Source of the DNA: Pseudomonadota bacterium
GTDB taxonomy: Bacteria > Pseudomonadota > Alphaproteobacteria > Sphingomonadales > Sphingomonadaceae
Assembly: GCA_023390675.1 (NCBI GenBank)
Contig: JAEWCK010000308.1
Coordinates: 1 to 10,585 of the forward strand
Direction: 5' to 3'
Length of the DNA stretch: 10,585 nucleotides
The notes below the pieces were generated by a model. The model had not been told where the DNA came from and made no database searches. It saw nothing but the letters and a program-made list of their open reading frames with translations. Below are positions 1-7,767 of the stretch, one piece after another (within the stretch, counting starts at the first letter, position 1; each line of letters begins with the position of its first letter). The translations under genes and the position numbers were made by a program.

Positions 1-290
1 ATGTCCCACAGCGCCATGTCGACCGCGGCGATGGCGCACATCGTCACCGGGCCACGCCGCCAGTACGCGCCCTTGTAGAGATATTGCCAGATGTCCTCGA
101 TGCGGTGGGCGTCGCGGCCGATGAGGCAGGGGATGACGTGATCGGCCAGATAGCTCGCCACCGCCCGCTCGCGCCCGTTCAGCGTTGCGTCGCCGATGCC
201 GGTGACGCCGTCGGACGTCTCGATCAGGAGCGTGACGAAGTTGCGGTCCGGGCAGGTTATGATCACCCGCGCGGAAACGATCTCAGCCAT
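1..290 (-). CDS. manD: D-mannonate dehydratase (enolase superfamily), N-terminal part, runs off window
   Basis: The minus strand from the ATG at 290 encodes about 96 residues, and the rest lies beyond position 1. Recognisable ManD-family stretches are 'VIITCPDRNFVTL' near residue 9, 'GIGDATLNGRE' around residues 31-41, 'HVIPCLIGRDAHRIEDIWQ' and 'YWRRGPVTM'. The family dehydrates D-mannonate to 2-keto-3-deoxy-D-gluconate in the cytoplasm, in the glucuronate branch of hexuronate catabolism. Only the N-terminal capping domain is visible. Asn38 corresponds to a substrate-contacting Asn known in characterised ManD proteins (from memory), but the metal ligands and catalytic residues of the barrel lie outside the window. 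It diverges from the alpha-glucuronidase gene, which fits a joint role in using glucuronic acid released from xylan. A purine-rich stretch (AGAGGGG) lies roughly 15 nt upstream of the start. Related acid-sugar dehydratases (gluconate-type) share this fold, so strict substrate specificity is not proven. Confidence 0.93.
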   Translation of the reverse strand, partial: MAEIVSARVIITCPDRNFVTLLIETSDGVTGIGDATLNGRERAVASYLADHVIPCLIGRDAHRIEDIWQYLYKGAYWRRGPVTMCAIAAVDMALWD

Positions 291-339
291 TCGCGCGCCT
301 TGCCCCTCTGTTCGGCGCGCCGGCCCGCGCCTTGTGCCT

Positions 340-353
340 TGGTAGCGCTACCA
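340..353. promoter_or_regulatory. Perfect 14-bp palindromic operator, LacI-family/xyl-box type
   Basis: The sequence TGGTAGCGCTACCA is a perfect inverted repeat centred on AGCGCT. It lies 49 bp upstream of the manD start and 60 bp upstream of the aguA start, in a 123-bp divergent gap. AGCGCT-centred palindromes are typical LacI-family operators. This one differs at one position from the xyl-box consensus TGGTAGCGCTAACA that I recall for XylR-controlled xylan genes in Xanthomonas and Caulobacter. One site could control both divergent genes. No regulator gene is in the window, so its identity is inference. Confidence 0.8.
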
Positions 354-396
354 TGGTGGACCTGCTACAGCCTTGTCAACGGCGGCGATGGCCGCT

Positions 397-404
397 GGAG
401 GGAG
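397..404 (+). promoter_or_regulatory. Ribosome binding site fixing the aguA start
   Basis: GGAGGGAG ends 9 nt before the ATG at 414. It decides the start: the reading frame is open far upstream (from 84), but that part is antisense to manD and crosses the operator. Only the ATG at 414 has a good Shine-Dalgarno and is followed directly by a signal peptide. Confidence 0.75.
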
Positions 405-413
405 TGGAAGCCG

Positions 414-2570
414 ATGTGGCGGAAATTGCTGGCTATTTTGTCTGCGTTATTGGTTTTTGCCGCGTCGAATCAGGCACATGCCGAGGACGGATATGAGCTT
501 TGGCTGCGCTATAGGGCGCTCCCGGAGTCGCAGCAGAAGCGCTATGAACCCCTCGTCACGCACTTCGTCGCGCCGACCCACCGGCCGACGATCGTGGCGG
601 CCGCGGAGGAGCTCCAGCGCGGGCTCGAAGGGCTGATCGGCTACCGGATCGTCCAGCGCGAGACCGTGATGGGCGACGGCGCGGTGCTCGTCACCACGAA
701 GGATTCGCCGCTGCTCGCGGGCGTCGATCTGCCGTTCGGGCGCATCGGCGCGCAGGGTTATCTGATCCGCAGCATGAAGCTCTACGGCAGGCACGTCACC
801 GTGATCGCGGGGAACAGCGACGTCGGCGCGCTGTACGGGGTGTTCGCGTTCCTCAAGCGCATCCAACTGGGCCAGCCGATCGATAATCTCGACATCACGG
901 ATGCGCCGCGGCTGCAGGTGCGCGTGCTCGATCACTGGGACAATCTCGATCGGCACGTCGAGCGCGGCTATGCCGGGCAGTCGCTATGGGACTGGCAGAA
1001 GCTGCCGCGCTACAAGGATCCGCGCTACACCGATTATGCACGGGCGAACGCGTCGATCGGGATCAACGGCACGGTGCTGACCAACGTCAACGCCAATGCC
1101 GATATCCTGAAGCCCGAGTACCTGCAGAAGGTGAAGGCGCTGGCGGGGATATTCCGCCCCTATGGGATTCGGGTCTACCTCACCGCGCGCTTCTCCGCGC
1201 CGATCGAGATCGGAGGGCTCAAGACCGCCGATCCGCTCGATCCGGCAGTCGCGGCCTGGTGGAAGGCCAAGGCCGACGAAGTCTACGCCGTCATCCCCGA
1301 TTTCGGCGGCTTCCTCGTCAAGGCCAATTCGGAAGGCCAGCCGGGCCCGGCCGACTATCACCGCAGTCACGCCGAGGGAGCGAACATGCTCGCCGATGCG
1401 CTCGCGCCGCATGGCGGGATCGTGATGTGGCGCGCCTTCGTTTATTCGGCCGAAAATGCCGACGACCGGCACAAGCAGGCATATAGCGAGTTCCAGCCGC
1501 TGGACGGCAAGTTCCGCGACAATGTGCTCCTCCAGGTCAAGAACGGCGCGATCGACTTCCAGCCGCGCGAGCCCTTCCATCCGCTGTTCGGCGCGATGCC
1601 ACGCACGCCGCTGATGATGGAATTCCAGATCACCAAGGAATATCTCGGCTTCGCGACGCACCTCGCTTATCTCGGGACGATGTGGGAGGAAACGCTCGAG
1701 AGCGACACCTTCCGGCCCGGCAAGGACAGCACGGTGGCCAGGATCCTCGAGACGCCGGTCGATGCGGGCGCAGTCACCGGGATGGCGGGGGTTGCCAATA
1801 TCGGCAGCGACCGCAACTGGTCCGGATCGCAGTTCGACCAGGCCAATTGGTACGCCTTCGGCCGCTTCGCCTGGAACCCCGATGAAAAGGCCGACGCGAT
1901 CGCGCGTGACTGGGCGGCGATGACGTGGAGTGGCGATCCGACAACCGTCGACGCGATCACGGCCATGATGATGGGCTCGCGCGAGGCGGTGGTCGATTAC
2001 ATGACGCCGCTCGGGCTCGGCCACCAGATGGCGACCGGGCATCATTATGGTCCCGGGCCCTGGATCTCGGACCTCGCACGGCCCGAATGGAACCCGACCT
2101 ATTACAGCCGCGCCGACGCTTCGGGGATCGGGTTCGATCGCACCGCGAAGGGCAGCGACGCGCTGGCGCAATACGCGCCGCAGGTCGCGGCGCGCTGGGG
2201 TAGCCTCAAGACGGTGCCCGACAGCCTGTTGCTGTGGTTCCACCACGTGCCGTGGGACTATCGGATGAAGTCAGGCCGCACGCTCTGGGACGAGATGGTG
2301 ACGCGGTACGACGCCGGAGTCGGCTATGTCGCGGGCATGCAGGCACAGTGGGATCGCCTCAAGGGCAAGGTCGACGATCGCCGCTGGGCAGAGGTGCGCG
2401 ACTTCCTGACGATCCAGCGCGAGGAGGCGCAGTGGTGGCGCGACGCCTCGATCGCATATTTCCAGTCGATCTCGAAGCGCCCGCTCCCCGCCGGCCACGC
2501 CGCGCCGCCGCACGATCTCGATTGGTACAAGGCGATCCGGACGCCCTATGCGCCGGGGCAGGGCGGCTAG
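414..2570 (+). CDS. aguA: Secreted GH67 alpha-glucuronidase
   Basis: This 718-residue protein has the usual length for GH67. The enzyme hydrolyses the alpha-1,2 bond of (4-O-methyl)-D-glucuronic acid at the non-reducing end of xylo-oligosaccharides. A signal peptide is clear: MWRK, a hydrophobic stretch, then cleavage after 'QAHA' near residue 23, giving a probably periplasmic enzyme. An N-terminal beta-rich domain (about 25-140) precedes the catalytic barrel (about 145-470) and a helical C-terminal domain. Family motifs include 'GFLVKANSEGQPGP', 'QVKNGAIDFQPREPFHP' and 'MMEFQITKEYLG'. By comparison with the Cellvibrio enzyme (Glu292, Asp365, Glu393), the general acid should be Glu307 and the catalytic base pair Asp381 and Glu409. 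The spacings of 74 and 28 residues match closely. It diverges from manD across a shared palindrome, and its stop codon overlaps that of the convergent cupin gene. No frameshift or missing key residue was seen. Confidence 0.96.
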   Translation: MWRKLLAILSALLVFAASNQAHAEDGYELWLRYRALPESQQKRYEPLVTHFVAPTHRPTIVAAAEELQRGLEGLIGYRIVQRETVMGDGAVLVTTKDSPLLAGVDLPFGRIGAQGYLIRSMKLYGRHVTVIAGNSDVGALYGVFAFLKRIQLGQPIDNLDITDAPRLQVRVLDHWDNLDRHVERGYAGQSLWDWQKLPRYKDPRYTDYARANASIGINGTVLTNVNANADILKPEYLQKVKALAGIFRPYGIRVYLTARFSAPIEIGGLKTADPLDPAVAAWWKAKADEVYAVIPDFGGFLVKANSEGQPGPADYHRSHAEGANMLADALAPHGGIVMWRAFVYSAENADDRHKQAYSEFQPLDGKFRDNVLLQVKNGAIDFQPREPFHPLFGAMPRTPLMMEFQITKEYLGFATHLAYLGTMWEETLESDTFRPGKDSTVARILETPVDAGAVTGMAGVANIGSDRNWSGSQFDQANWYAFGRFAWNPDEKADAIARDWAAMTWSGDPTTVDAITAMMMGSREAVVDYMTPLGLGHQMATGHHYGPGPWISDLARPEWNPTYYSRADASGIGFDRTAKGSDALAQYAPQVAARWGSLKTVPDSLLLWFHHVPWDYRMKSGRTLWDEMVTRYDAGVGYVAGMQAQWDRLKGKVDDRRWAEVRDFLTIQREEAQWWRDASIAYFQSISKRPLPAGHAAPPHDLDWYKAIRTPYAPGQGG

Positions 2571-3565
2571 GGGCGCTGGAGCCCACGCGCGAGGAAGCCC
2601 TTGATGTACTGGCGGAGTTGCGGTGTGGGCTCGCCCACCACGCCGCGATGCTCCGGGGCCATGTGCGCGGCGGGATCGCCGTGGCGGCGGAAGACGAACG
2701 TGTCGAACATCGCCGACCAGGCCTCGCGGCGCGCCTCGGGCAGGTGGCCGATTGCCATCACTGCATAGATCATCGCTTCGAACCGCGCCGCCTGATCGGG
2801 CGAGTCCGACCACCAGTAATTGACCAGCAGGTTGAACGGCGAAAGCGCGTCGACCTGATGCCACCAGAGCGACGGGATGTAGATCGCGTCCCCGGGCTCG
2901 AGCTCGGCCGATTGGGCGTGGTCGAGCGCTTCGCGGAAGCGGGGAAAGCGCTCGAAATCGGGATTGTTCAATTCGACCATGCTCGCCGGCTGGCCCGCCA
3001 TGGTGTGGTCGAGCGGGCCGACATAGAGATTGTGGATCTGGCTCGGCGGGAAGAGCGTGAAGCGCCGTCGCCCGGCCGCGACGCAGGCGATATTGTCCGA
3101 TGCGTCGAAATGCGTACTGACGGTGGAGGCATTACCGATCCAGATTCGCGGCACCGCGCCCATTCCGTCGAGCAGCGGCATTGCATTGGCCGCGCCGAAG
3201 CCCGGCAGCGCCTCGCGCGTCTCGACTGCGCCGGCATAGACCGCGGGCGCATCCGCCTTGCCGCGCAAGCCGAGCACGTAGCGTAGCAGATCTCCCAGCC
3301 GTCCGCGCCGCCGGTCGAAATTGAAGCTGCGCATGTCGTCGGCGTAGAAGAAGCGGCCGTTGATCGTCGGCGGACCGACGAACGCCTCGGCGACGCCGCC
3401 CTTGTCGAAGCCGAGCAGATGCTCGACCGCGGCTTCGTCCGATCCGGCTTGCACCAGCGCCCAGTCGCGCACCAGCCCGCGCAGCACGACGGGCGCATAG
3501 CCCGGCACGATCTCGTCGCGGAAAGCCTTGGGATCGATGCGATCGATCTCGCGGATCGGTGTCAT
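2567..3565 (-). CDS. Cupin_8/JmjC-domain protein, FIH-like Fe(II)/2-oxoglutarate oxygenase candidate
   Basis: This 332-residue cytoplasmic protein has no signal peptide. A double-stranded beta-helix iron site is visible: His152-x-Asp154 in 'THFDASDN' and a distal His236 in 'IPSLWWHQVDAL', followed by 'LLVNYWW'. The run from His152 to the WWH motif resembles human factor-inhibiting-HIF (HIF1AN) as I recall it, including 'GRRRFTLFPP' (FIH: GYKRCILFPP), 'NPDFERFPRF' and the WWH motif. Arg167 sits where FIH has the 2-oxoglutarate-binding Lys214, so cosubstrate binding is plausible but altered. Known relatives hydroxylate protein side chains; the substrate here is unknown. Genes of this family recur beside TonB receptors and halogenase-like genes in related bacteria. 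Start: ATG at 3565 with AGGA 7 nt upstream. It is divergent to the DUF6445-type gene and its stop overlaps that of aguA. Confidence 0.88.
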   Translation of the reverse strand: MTPIREIDRIDPKAFRDEIVPGYAPVVLRGLVRDWALVQAGSDEAAVEHLLGFDKGGVAEAFVGPPTINGRFFYADDMRSFNFDRRRGRLGDLLRYVLGLRGKADAPAVYAGAVETREALPGFGAANAMPLLDGMGAVPRIWIGNASTVSTHFDASDNIACVAAGRRRFTLFPPSQIHNLYVGPLDHTMAGQPASMVELNNPDFERFPRFREALDHAQSAELEPGDAIYIPSLWWHQVDALSPFNLLVNYWWSDSPDQAARFEAMIYAVMAIGHLPEARREAWSAMFDTFVFRRHGDPAAHMAPEHRGVVGEPTPQLRQYIKGFLARGLQRP

Positions 3566-3624
3566 GCCCGCGTCCTATTGATGGGCCATTTCCCCCATGT
3601 GGCTGAACGCCTAGGGTATGCGCA
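3566..3624. promoter_or_regulatory. 59-bp divergent intergenic region between cupin and DUF6445 genes
   Basis: Both flanking genes start outward from this short gap, so it should hold two promoters or their core parts. I see a modest Shine-Dalgarno (AGGA, minus strand) for the cupin gene and AGGG at about 3613-3616 for the plus-strand gene. There is no convincing -35/-10 pair and no AGCGCT operator. Transcription may therefore be controlled differently from the rest of the locus. Confidence 0.4.
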
Positions 3625-4332
3625 ATGCCGCACGACCTCTCGCTCAACCCGCACGCCGCCGCGTCGCTCACGCATATCGGCACCGAGCGCGAGCCGATGC
3701 TCAGGATCGATGCGCTGCTGGGCGATCCGCACGCGCTGATCGGCTATGCGGCGAGCGAGACCGCCTTCGCGCCGGCTTATGGTCCCGATGGCGGCTATCC
3801 CGGCATCCGCGCACCGGCGCCGCTCGATTATATCGAGGCAGTGGTGCGCGCGGTCGATCCGCTGTTGCGCGACGCCTTCGGGCTCGGCGCCGGGACGCGC
3901 CTTGGCCGCGCCGAATGTAATTTCTCGCTGGTGACGCTGTCGCCCGAAGCGCTCGCGCCGGCGCAGCGTGTTCCGCATGTCGACACTACCAACGGCCTGC
4001 AATTCGCCTTCCTCCATTATCTCTGCGGCCCCGAGCAGGGCGGCACCGGCTTCTATCGCCACCGCGCGACGGGATATGAGACGCTGACTCCCGATCGGCT
4101 GCCGCATTACGAAGCGATCCGCGCTGCAGAGACCGATGGACAAGGCTATATCGCCGGCGACACGGTCCATTTCGCGCAGACTGAAGCCATCGACGCCGCG
4201 CTGAACCGGCTCGTCGTCTATCGCAGCCGCGTGCTGCATTCAGGACGGATCCCCGCCGATGCGCGGCTGTCGGCCGATCCGCGCGAAGGGCGGCTCACCG
4301 CCAACATTTTCCTCACCTACCGCGCCGGCTGA
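3625..4332 (+). CDS. DUF6445-family protein, candidate 2-oxoglutarate/Fe(II) oxygenase fold
   Basis: This 235-residue soluble protein has no signal peptide or membrane segment. It resembles the DUF6445 family by the opening 'LNP', the 'GGYPGIRAP' stretch (56-64), 'PHVDTTNG' (117-124) and a C-terminal 'LHSGRIPAD' (204-212). His118-x-Asp120, distal His205 and Arg223 in 'GRLTANIFL', together with 'GGTGFYRH' (139-146), form a pattern like the His-x-Asp...His...Arg site of Fe(II)/2-oxoglutarate oxygenases. The family's reaction is unknown to me, so an enzymatic role is inference. Start: ATG at 3625 preceded by AGGG; the nearby ATG at 3618 is in another frame. It lies between the cupin gene (divergent) and the TonB receptor (convergent). 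Such proteins are often encoded with halogenase-like and cupin genes near TonB receptors. Confidence 0.82.
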   Translation: MPHDLSLNPHAAASLTHIGTEREPMLRIDALLGDPHALIGYAASETAFAPAYGPDGGYPGIRAPAPLDYIEAVVRAVDPLLRDAFGLGAGTRLGRAECNFSLVTLSPEALAPAQRVPHVDTTNGLQFAFLHYLCGPEQGGTGFYRHRATGYETLTPDRLPHYEAIRAAETDGQGYIAGDTVHFAQTEAIDAALNRLVVYRSRVLHSGRIPADARLSADPREGRLTANIFLTYRAG

Positions 4333-4336
4333 GCGC

Positions 4337-4373
4337 AAAAAATTGGCGCCGCCGGTTGGAACCGGCAGCGCCA
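4337..4373 (-). terminator. Intrinsic terminator of the TonB-dependent receptor gene
   Basis: Read on the minus strand, GGCGC-T-GCCGGTT pairs with AACCGGC-G-GCGCC around a 2-nt loop, with one T-G opposition in a stem of about 13 bp. A run of Ts follows at once (the complement of 4337-4342). It begins about 23 nt after the receptor stop codon. On the plus strand no T-run follows the hairpin, so it should not work well for the convergent DUF6445-type gene that ends at 4332. Confidence 0.9.
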
Positions 4374-4396
4374 GGGCAGGGTGTTTGCGTGAGAAA

Positions 4397-7300
4397 TCAG
4401 TAGTTGAGGCGCAGGATCGCCGAGACGCGGCGGTCGTTCATGTACCAGCCGCGCGGCACTTCGCGGATGCCGCCGCCGATCGCCGTGATCACCGCGTTGG
4501 TGCGGGTCACTTCGTTGGTCAGGTTCGATCCCTGGACGCCGAATTTGATGTTGGGCGTGATTGCGTAGAAGATCGACGCGTCGAGCTGGCCCGTCGCCTT
4601 GTTGATGATCGGGTCGAACGGCGTGATCACGTCGCGCACGGTCAGCACGAAATCCGATCGCCACGAATAGGTCGCGCGCATCGAAAGTCCGCCCCAATCG
4701 AAGAAGGGCGTGATGTTGACCGTGTGCTTCGACAGGCCCTGGAGCGGCAGCAGCGCCGTGTCGACCGTCGTCACGCGGCCCGCGGCCACGTCCGGATCGG
4801 TTTCCGACAGGGTCGACTGGGGAACGCCCGAGCTGTCGACATAGGTGTAGTTCGCCTGCAGGCCGAGCCCCTTGAGCGGTCCGGGCAGGAAGTCGAAAGT
4901 CTGCTGATAGCCGACCTCGACGCCCTTGATCTTGCCCGCCTCGGTCGCGTTGATCGGCGTAGTCACGAGCGCGGGGAAGGTCGCCCCGTTGTTCGTGAAG
5001 TTCTGGCGCACCGTGCTGTTGGTCACGACGCCGTGCAGTTCCTTGTAGAAGGCCGACACGGTGAGCGAGCCGACGTTCGAGAAATACCACTCGGCGGTGA
5101 GATCGAAGTTGTCGGCCTCGACCGGCTTGAGGTTCGGATTGCCCGCGGTCAGCGTGCCCTGCAGCGTGAAGCTGTTGGGGATCGGATTGCCGTTGGCATC
5201 GAAGTTCTGCACCGTTCCCAGGTTCACCGGGAAATAGTTGCGGATATAGCCGGTCTGGGGGGGCGAGACGCCCTTGAAATAGGCGGCGCGGAACTGGAGT
5301 CCGCCGCCCACTTCCAGCTTCAGGTTCACGCTCGGCAGCCAATAGGTGTAGCGCAGCTTGTTGGTCGACGGCACGAGCGCGCCGTTGATATAGGCGCGCG
5401 CAGCGTTCCGCGTCGCGAGGTCGAAGGTGCAGAAAGGCTGCGCCGACTGGCCCGGCGGCACTGGCGTGAGGCAGGTCGCTTCGGTCGGGAAGGCGGTGGT
5501 GTTGACGAACGACTGATAGCCGCTCGAGGTCCGATCGGTCCGCGTGTAGCGCACGCCGACATTGCCGGTGAGGCGCGTGCCGCCCAGCTGCGTGTCGATC
5601 CGCGCCATCGCATAGCCGGCATAGTTCTGCTCGCGGATCGGATTGATCTCGTCGGGCAGGAACGGCGTGCCGGCGACGACGCCGCAGCGATTGGCGAGAG
5701 CATTCCATCCGGTGTTGATCGTGCGGCCGTCGGCGGCGCAGGTCGTGGTGCCCTGCCATTCGCGCGCGATCAGCGTCGCATAGTCGATCATCGCCTGATA
5801 ATTGTTGACCGTATCGCCGATGTAATAGAGCCGGCCCTGGCCGCCGAGCGGGTTGGTCACCTGCCCGCGGAAGAAGTTGTCGAAATAATAGGGCTCGTTC
5901 GCGTTGAGCGGCTGGCCATCGGTGCGCGACGTATTGTTGCCGTTGACCGGCGTATCGAGCCAGATCGGGCCGTTATTGCCCCACTGCTCCGAAAGCACGC
6001 CCCAATTGTAGCGCGAGAAGCGCGACACCTGATCGCGGTCCGCATAGCGTCCGCCGAACTGGACCGACTTGAGGAAGTTCGAGTCCGGAAACGCATAATC
6101 GAGATCGATACGGAACGCGTCCGAATTGCCGTCGCTGCGCTCGATATGGTCCATCGCCGCGCGCGGGAAGCTGTTGTACGGATCGGTGAAGCTGGTGTGT
6201 CCCGCGCCATAATAGGTCGGGCTGAACTGGCTTCCCGGCACGACTGCGCCCGGGCGACTGTCGGTTCCCTGACAGTCGAAATCGTTGATCGGCGAATTCT
6301 GCGAATTGGCCGCCGGACCCGAGCAGACCTGCGGGGGCAGGAAGGCAACGGTCGGGAAATCGTCGCCGTTGAGCGCGATCGAAGCGTTCTGATAGGTCGA
6401 GTTCCACACCGTGTTGTCGAGCAGGTCGGTGGTCGACTTCACGTGCTGATAGTCGAACACCACGCCCAGCCGATCGCTGGCGTTCCACTTGAAGTTGAAG
6501 CCGTAATCGTCGGTGACGAGTTTCTGTCGCTGATCGCGGCGGATGTTGTTCGATTGCAGGCCGAGCATCGGCGTGCGCGCCGCGCCGGTGTTCTGGTCGC
6601 CGCGCCAGCCGGTCGGGCCGGTGATCGTGCCGCTGACGAACATGCCGTCATCGTCGAAATCGAGCGTCGTGCCCGGCACGCGCCGCGAGTCGCCGTTGCC
6701 CGCGACGTTGTCGGTCGCGATTTCCATCGTGCGCTCGGTCCAGGCCTGACGTGCGTCGGAGCGCAGGAACTGGAACACGGCCTCCATCGAGCCGTCGTTC
6801 GAGCGCCATTGCGCCGCGGCGGCATAGCCATAGCGCTCGCGATTGAATTCCTGGCGTCCGATCACCGCGCCGCGCGGGAAATAGACCTGGCCGGTCTGGG
6901 TGGCGCCCGGATTCTGGATCACGTCGCCGTCGGAATACAGGTTGCGGATGCGGAAGCTCGAGACCTGGAAGCGGTCAGAGCGCGTCTTGAGCTGCGAGTA
7001 GGAGATGTTGGCGAGCAGGCCGATTTCGCCGATCGGCGTCTGCCAGCGATCGCTCGCGACGAACGAATAGCTCGGCGACCATTCCTTGATGAAGTCGCCG
7101 TAATTGGCCTCGACCGAGCCGGCGAGCACCAGTCCCTTCGAATCGAACGGCTTGCGCGTGCGCAGGTTGACCACGCCGGCGATGCCGCCTTCGACACGGT
7201 CCGCCGAAGGCGACTTGAACACGTCGACGCCGCCCAGCATTTCGGAGGGGACGTCTGCGAAGCTCAGCGCGCGGCCGTTATTGGCGGTGAACGCCTCGCG

Positions 7301-7747
7301 ACCGTTGAACTCCGAGCGGATGTAGGTGAGGCCACGCACCACGACGCCCGAGCCCTCGACCGAGAAGTGGTCGGGATCGACGCCCGCGGCGAAGCGGTTG
7401 ATCGACACGCCCGGGATGCGCTGGAGCGCTTCGGTCACCGAACGGTCGGGAAGGGCGGAGATGTCCTCGGCGGTCACCGAGTCGACGATCACGTCCGAAT
7501 TCTTCTTGAGCGACTGCGCGCTCTGCAGCGACTGGCGATAGCCGGTGACGACGATCGCATCGTCGTCCTGCGCGTCTGTCGCGCTGGTGTCCTGTGTCGT
7601 CGATGCGCCCGAGCCATCGGTCTGCGCCCAGGCCGGCGCCGCCGCCGCGAGGCAGGCCAGAGCTGCCATCGACACGCCGGCTCGAAGCATGCCTGCTCGA
7701 GTCTTGCCAGCGTTGTCAGTGGTGTGAATCGTATCGAGCTTGCGCAT
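4397..7747 (-). CDS. TonB-dependent outer-membrane receptor (Xanthomonas/Caulobacter type)
   Basis: This 1116-residue outer-membrane transporter has a long N-region and signal peptide with probable cleavage after 'APAWA' (residue 41). A TonB-box-like 'DDAIVVTGYR' follows at 62-71. Next come a plug domain with 'VTAEDISALPDRSVTEALQRIPGV', 'VVVRGLTYIRSEFNGR' and 'GIAGVVNLRTRKP', and then a large beta barrel ending in a terminal Tyr ('ILRLNY'), a normal assembly signal. The length fits the TonB-Xanth-Caul subfamily, whose members often import plant-polysaccharide oligomers. Because of aguA, manD and the operator sites, glucuronoxylan-derived oligosaccharides are the best-guess substrate (inference). 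The mature protein has only six Cys, in three close pairs (475/492, 670/688, 759/773), likely in extracellular loops. The ATG at 7747 is supported by a very strong Shine-Dalgarno; Met20 would give a shorter signal peptide but lacks that support. Confidence 0.95.
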   Translation of the reverse strand: MRKLDTIHTTDNAGKTRAGMLRAGVSMAALACLAAAAPAWAQTDGSGASTTQDTSATDAQDDDAIVVTGYRQSLQSAQSLKKNSDVIVDSVTAEDISALPDRSVTEALQRIPGVSINRFAAGVDPDHFSVEGSGVVVRGLTYIRSEFNGREAFTANNGRALSFADVPSEMLGGVDVFKSPSADRVEGGIAGVVNLRTRKPFDSKGLVLAGSVEANYGDFIKEWSPSYSFVASDRWQTPIGEIGLLANISYSQLKTRSDRFQVSSFRIRNLYSDGDVIQNPGATQTGQVYFPRGAVIGRQEFNRERYGYAAAAQWRSNDGSMEAVFQFLRSDARQAWTERTMEIATDNVAGNGDSRRVPGTTLDFDDDGMFVSGTITGPTGWRGDQNTGAARTPMLGLQSNNIRRDQRQKLVTDDYGFNFKWNASDRLGVVFDYQHVKSTTDLLDNTVWNSTYQNASIALNGDDFPTVAFLPPQVCSGPAANSQNSPINDFDCQGTDSRPGAVVPGSQFSPTYYGAGHTSFTDPYNSFPRAAMDHIERSDGNSDAFRIDLDYAFPDSNFLKSVQFGGRYADRDQVSRFSRYNWGVLSEQWGNNGPIWLDTPVNGNNTSRTDGQPLNANEPYYFDNFFRGQVTNPLGGQGRLYYIGDTVNNYQAMIDYATLIAREWQGTTTCAADGRTINTGWNALANRCGVVAGTPFLPDEINPIREQNYAGYAMARIDTQLGGTRLTGNVGVRYTRTDRTSSGYQSFVNTTAFPTEATCLTPVPPGQSAQPFCTFDLATRNAARAYINGALVPSTNKLRYTYWLPSVNLKLEVGGGLQFRAAYFKGVSPPQTGYIRNYFPVNLGTVQNFDANGNPIPNSFTLQGTLTAGNPNLKPVEADNFDLTAEWYFSNVGSLTVSAFYKELHGVVTNSTVRQNFTNNGATFPALVTTPINATEAGKIKGVEVGYQQTFDFLPGPLKGLGLQANYTYVDSSGVPQSTLSETDPDVAAGRVTTVDTALLPLQGLSKHTVNITPFFDWGGLSMRATYSWRSDFVLTVRDVITPFDPIINKATGQLDASIFYAITPNIKFGVQGSNLTNEVTRTNAVITAIGGGIREVPRGWYMNDRRVSAILRLNY

Positions 7748-7755
7748 CGAACTCG

Positions 7756-7766
7756 TCCTCCCCTCC
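7756..7766 (-). promoter_or_regulatory. Strong ribosome binding site of the TonB receptor
   Basis: The minus strand reads GGAGGGGAGGA and ends 8 nt before the ATG at 7747. This purine run supports the upstream start over Met20 and suggests efficient translation. It almost touches the operator at 7768-7781. Confidence 0.8.
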
Positions 7767-7767
7767 G

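Noticed and set aside
84..413. N-terminal extension of aguA back to 84
   Set aside because: The extension is antisense to manD and reads through the operator. A signal peptide and Shine-Dalgarno place the real start at 414.
532..549. AGCGCTATGA-like operator half inside aguA, and other AGCGCT hexamers in coding sequence (for example near 2918, 6830 and 7424)
   Set aside because: Only the hexamer core or one partial arm matches and they lie inside genes. AGCGCT is common in GC-rich coding DNA.
984..2246. A 420-codon minus-strand frame inside aguA
   Set aside because: It is the shadow of the GH67 gene, with His/Arg/Glu-biased composition and no recognisable domain, and the plus strand carries the catalytic motifs.
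2234..3286. A 350-codon plus-strand frame across the aguA/cupin junction
   Set aside because: It starts inside aguA and runs antisense to the FIH-like gene, and the product shows no domain.
4345..4372. Bidirectional terminator serving the DUF6445-type gene as well
   Set aside because: On the plus strand the hairpin is followed by GGGCAGGG, not a T-run. Only the minus strand meets the intrinsic-terminator pattern.
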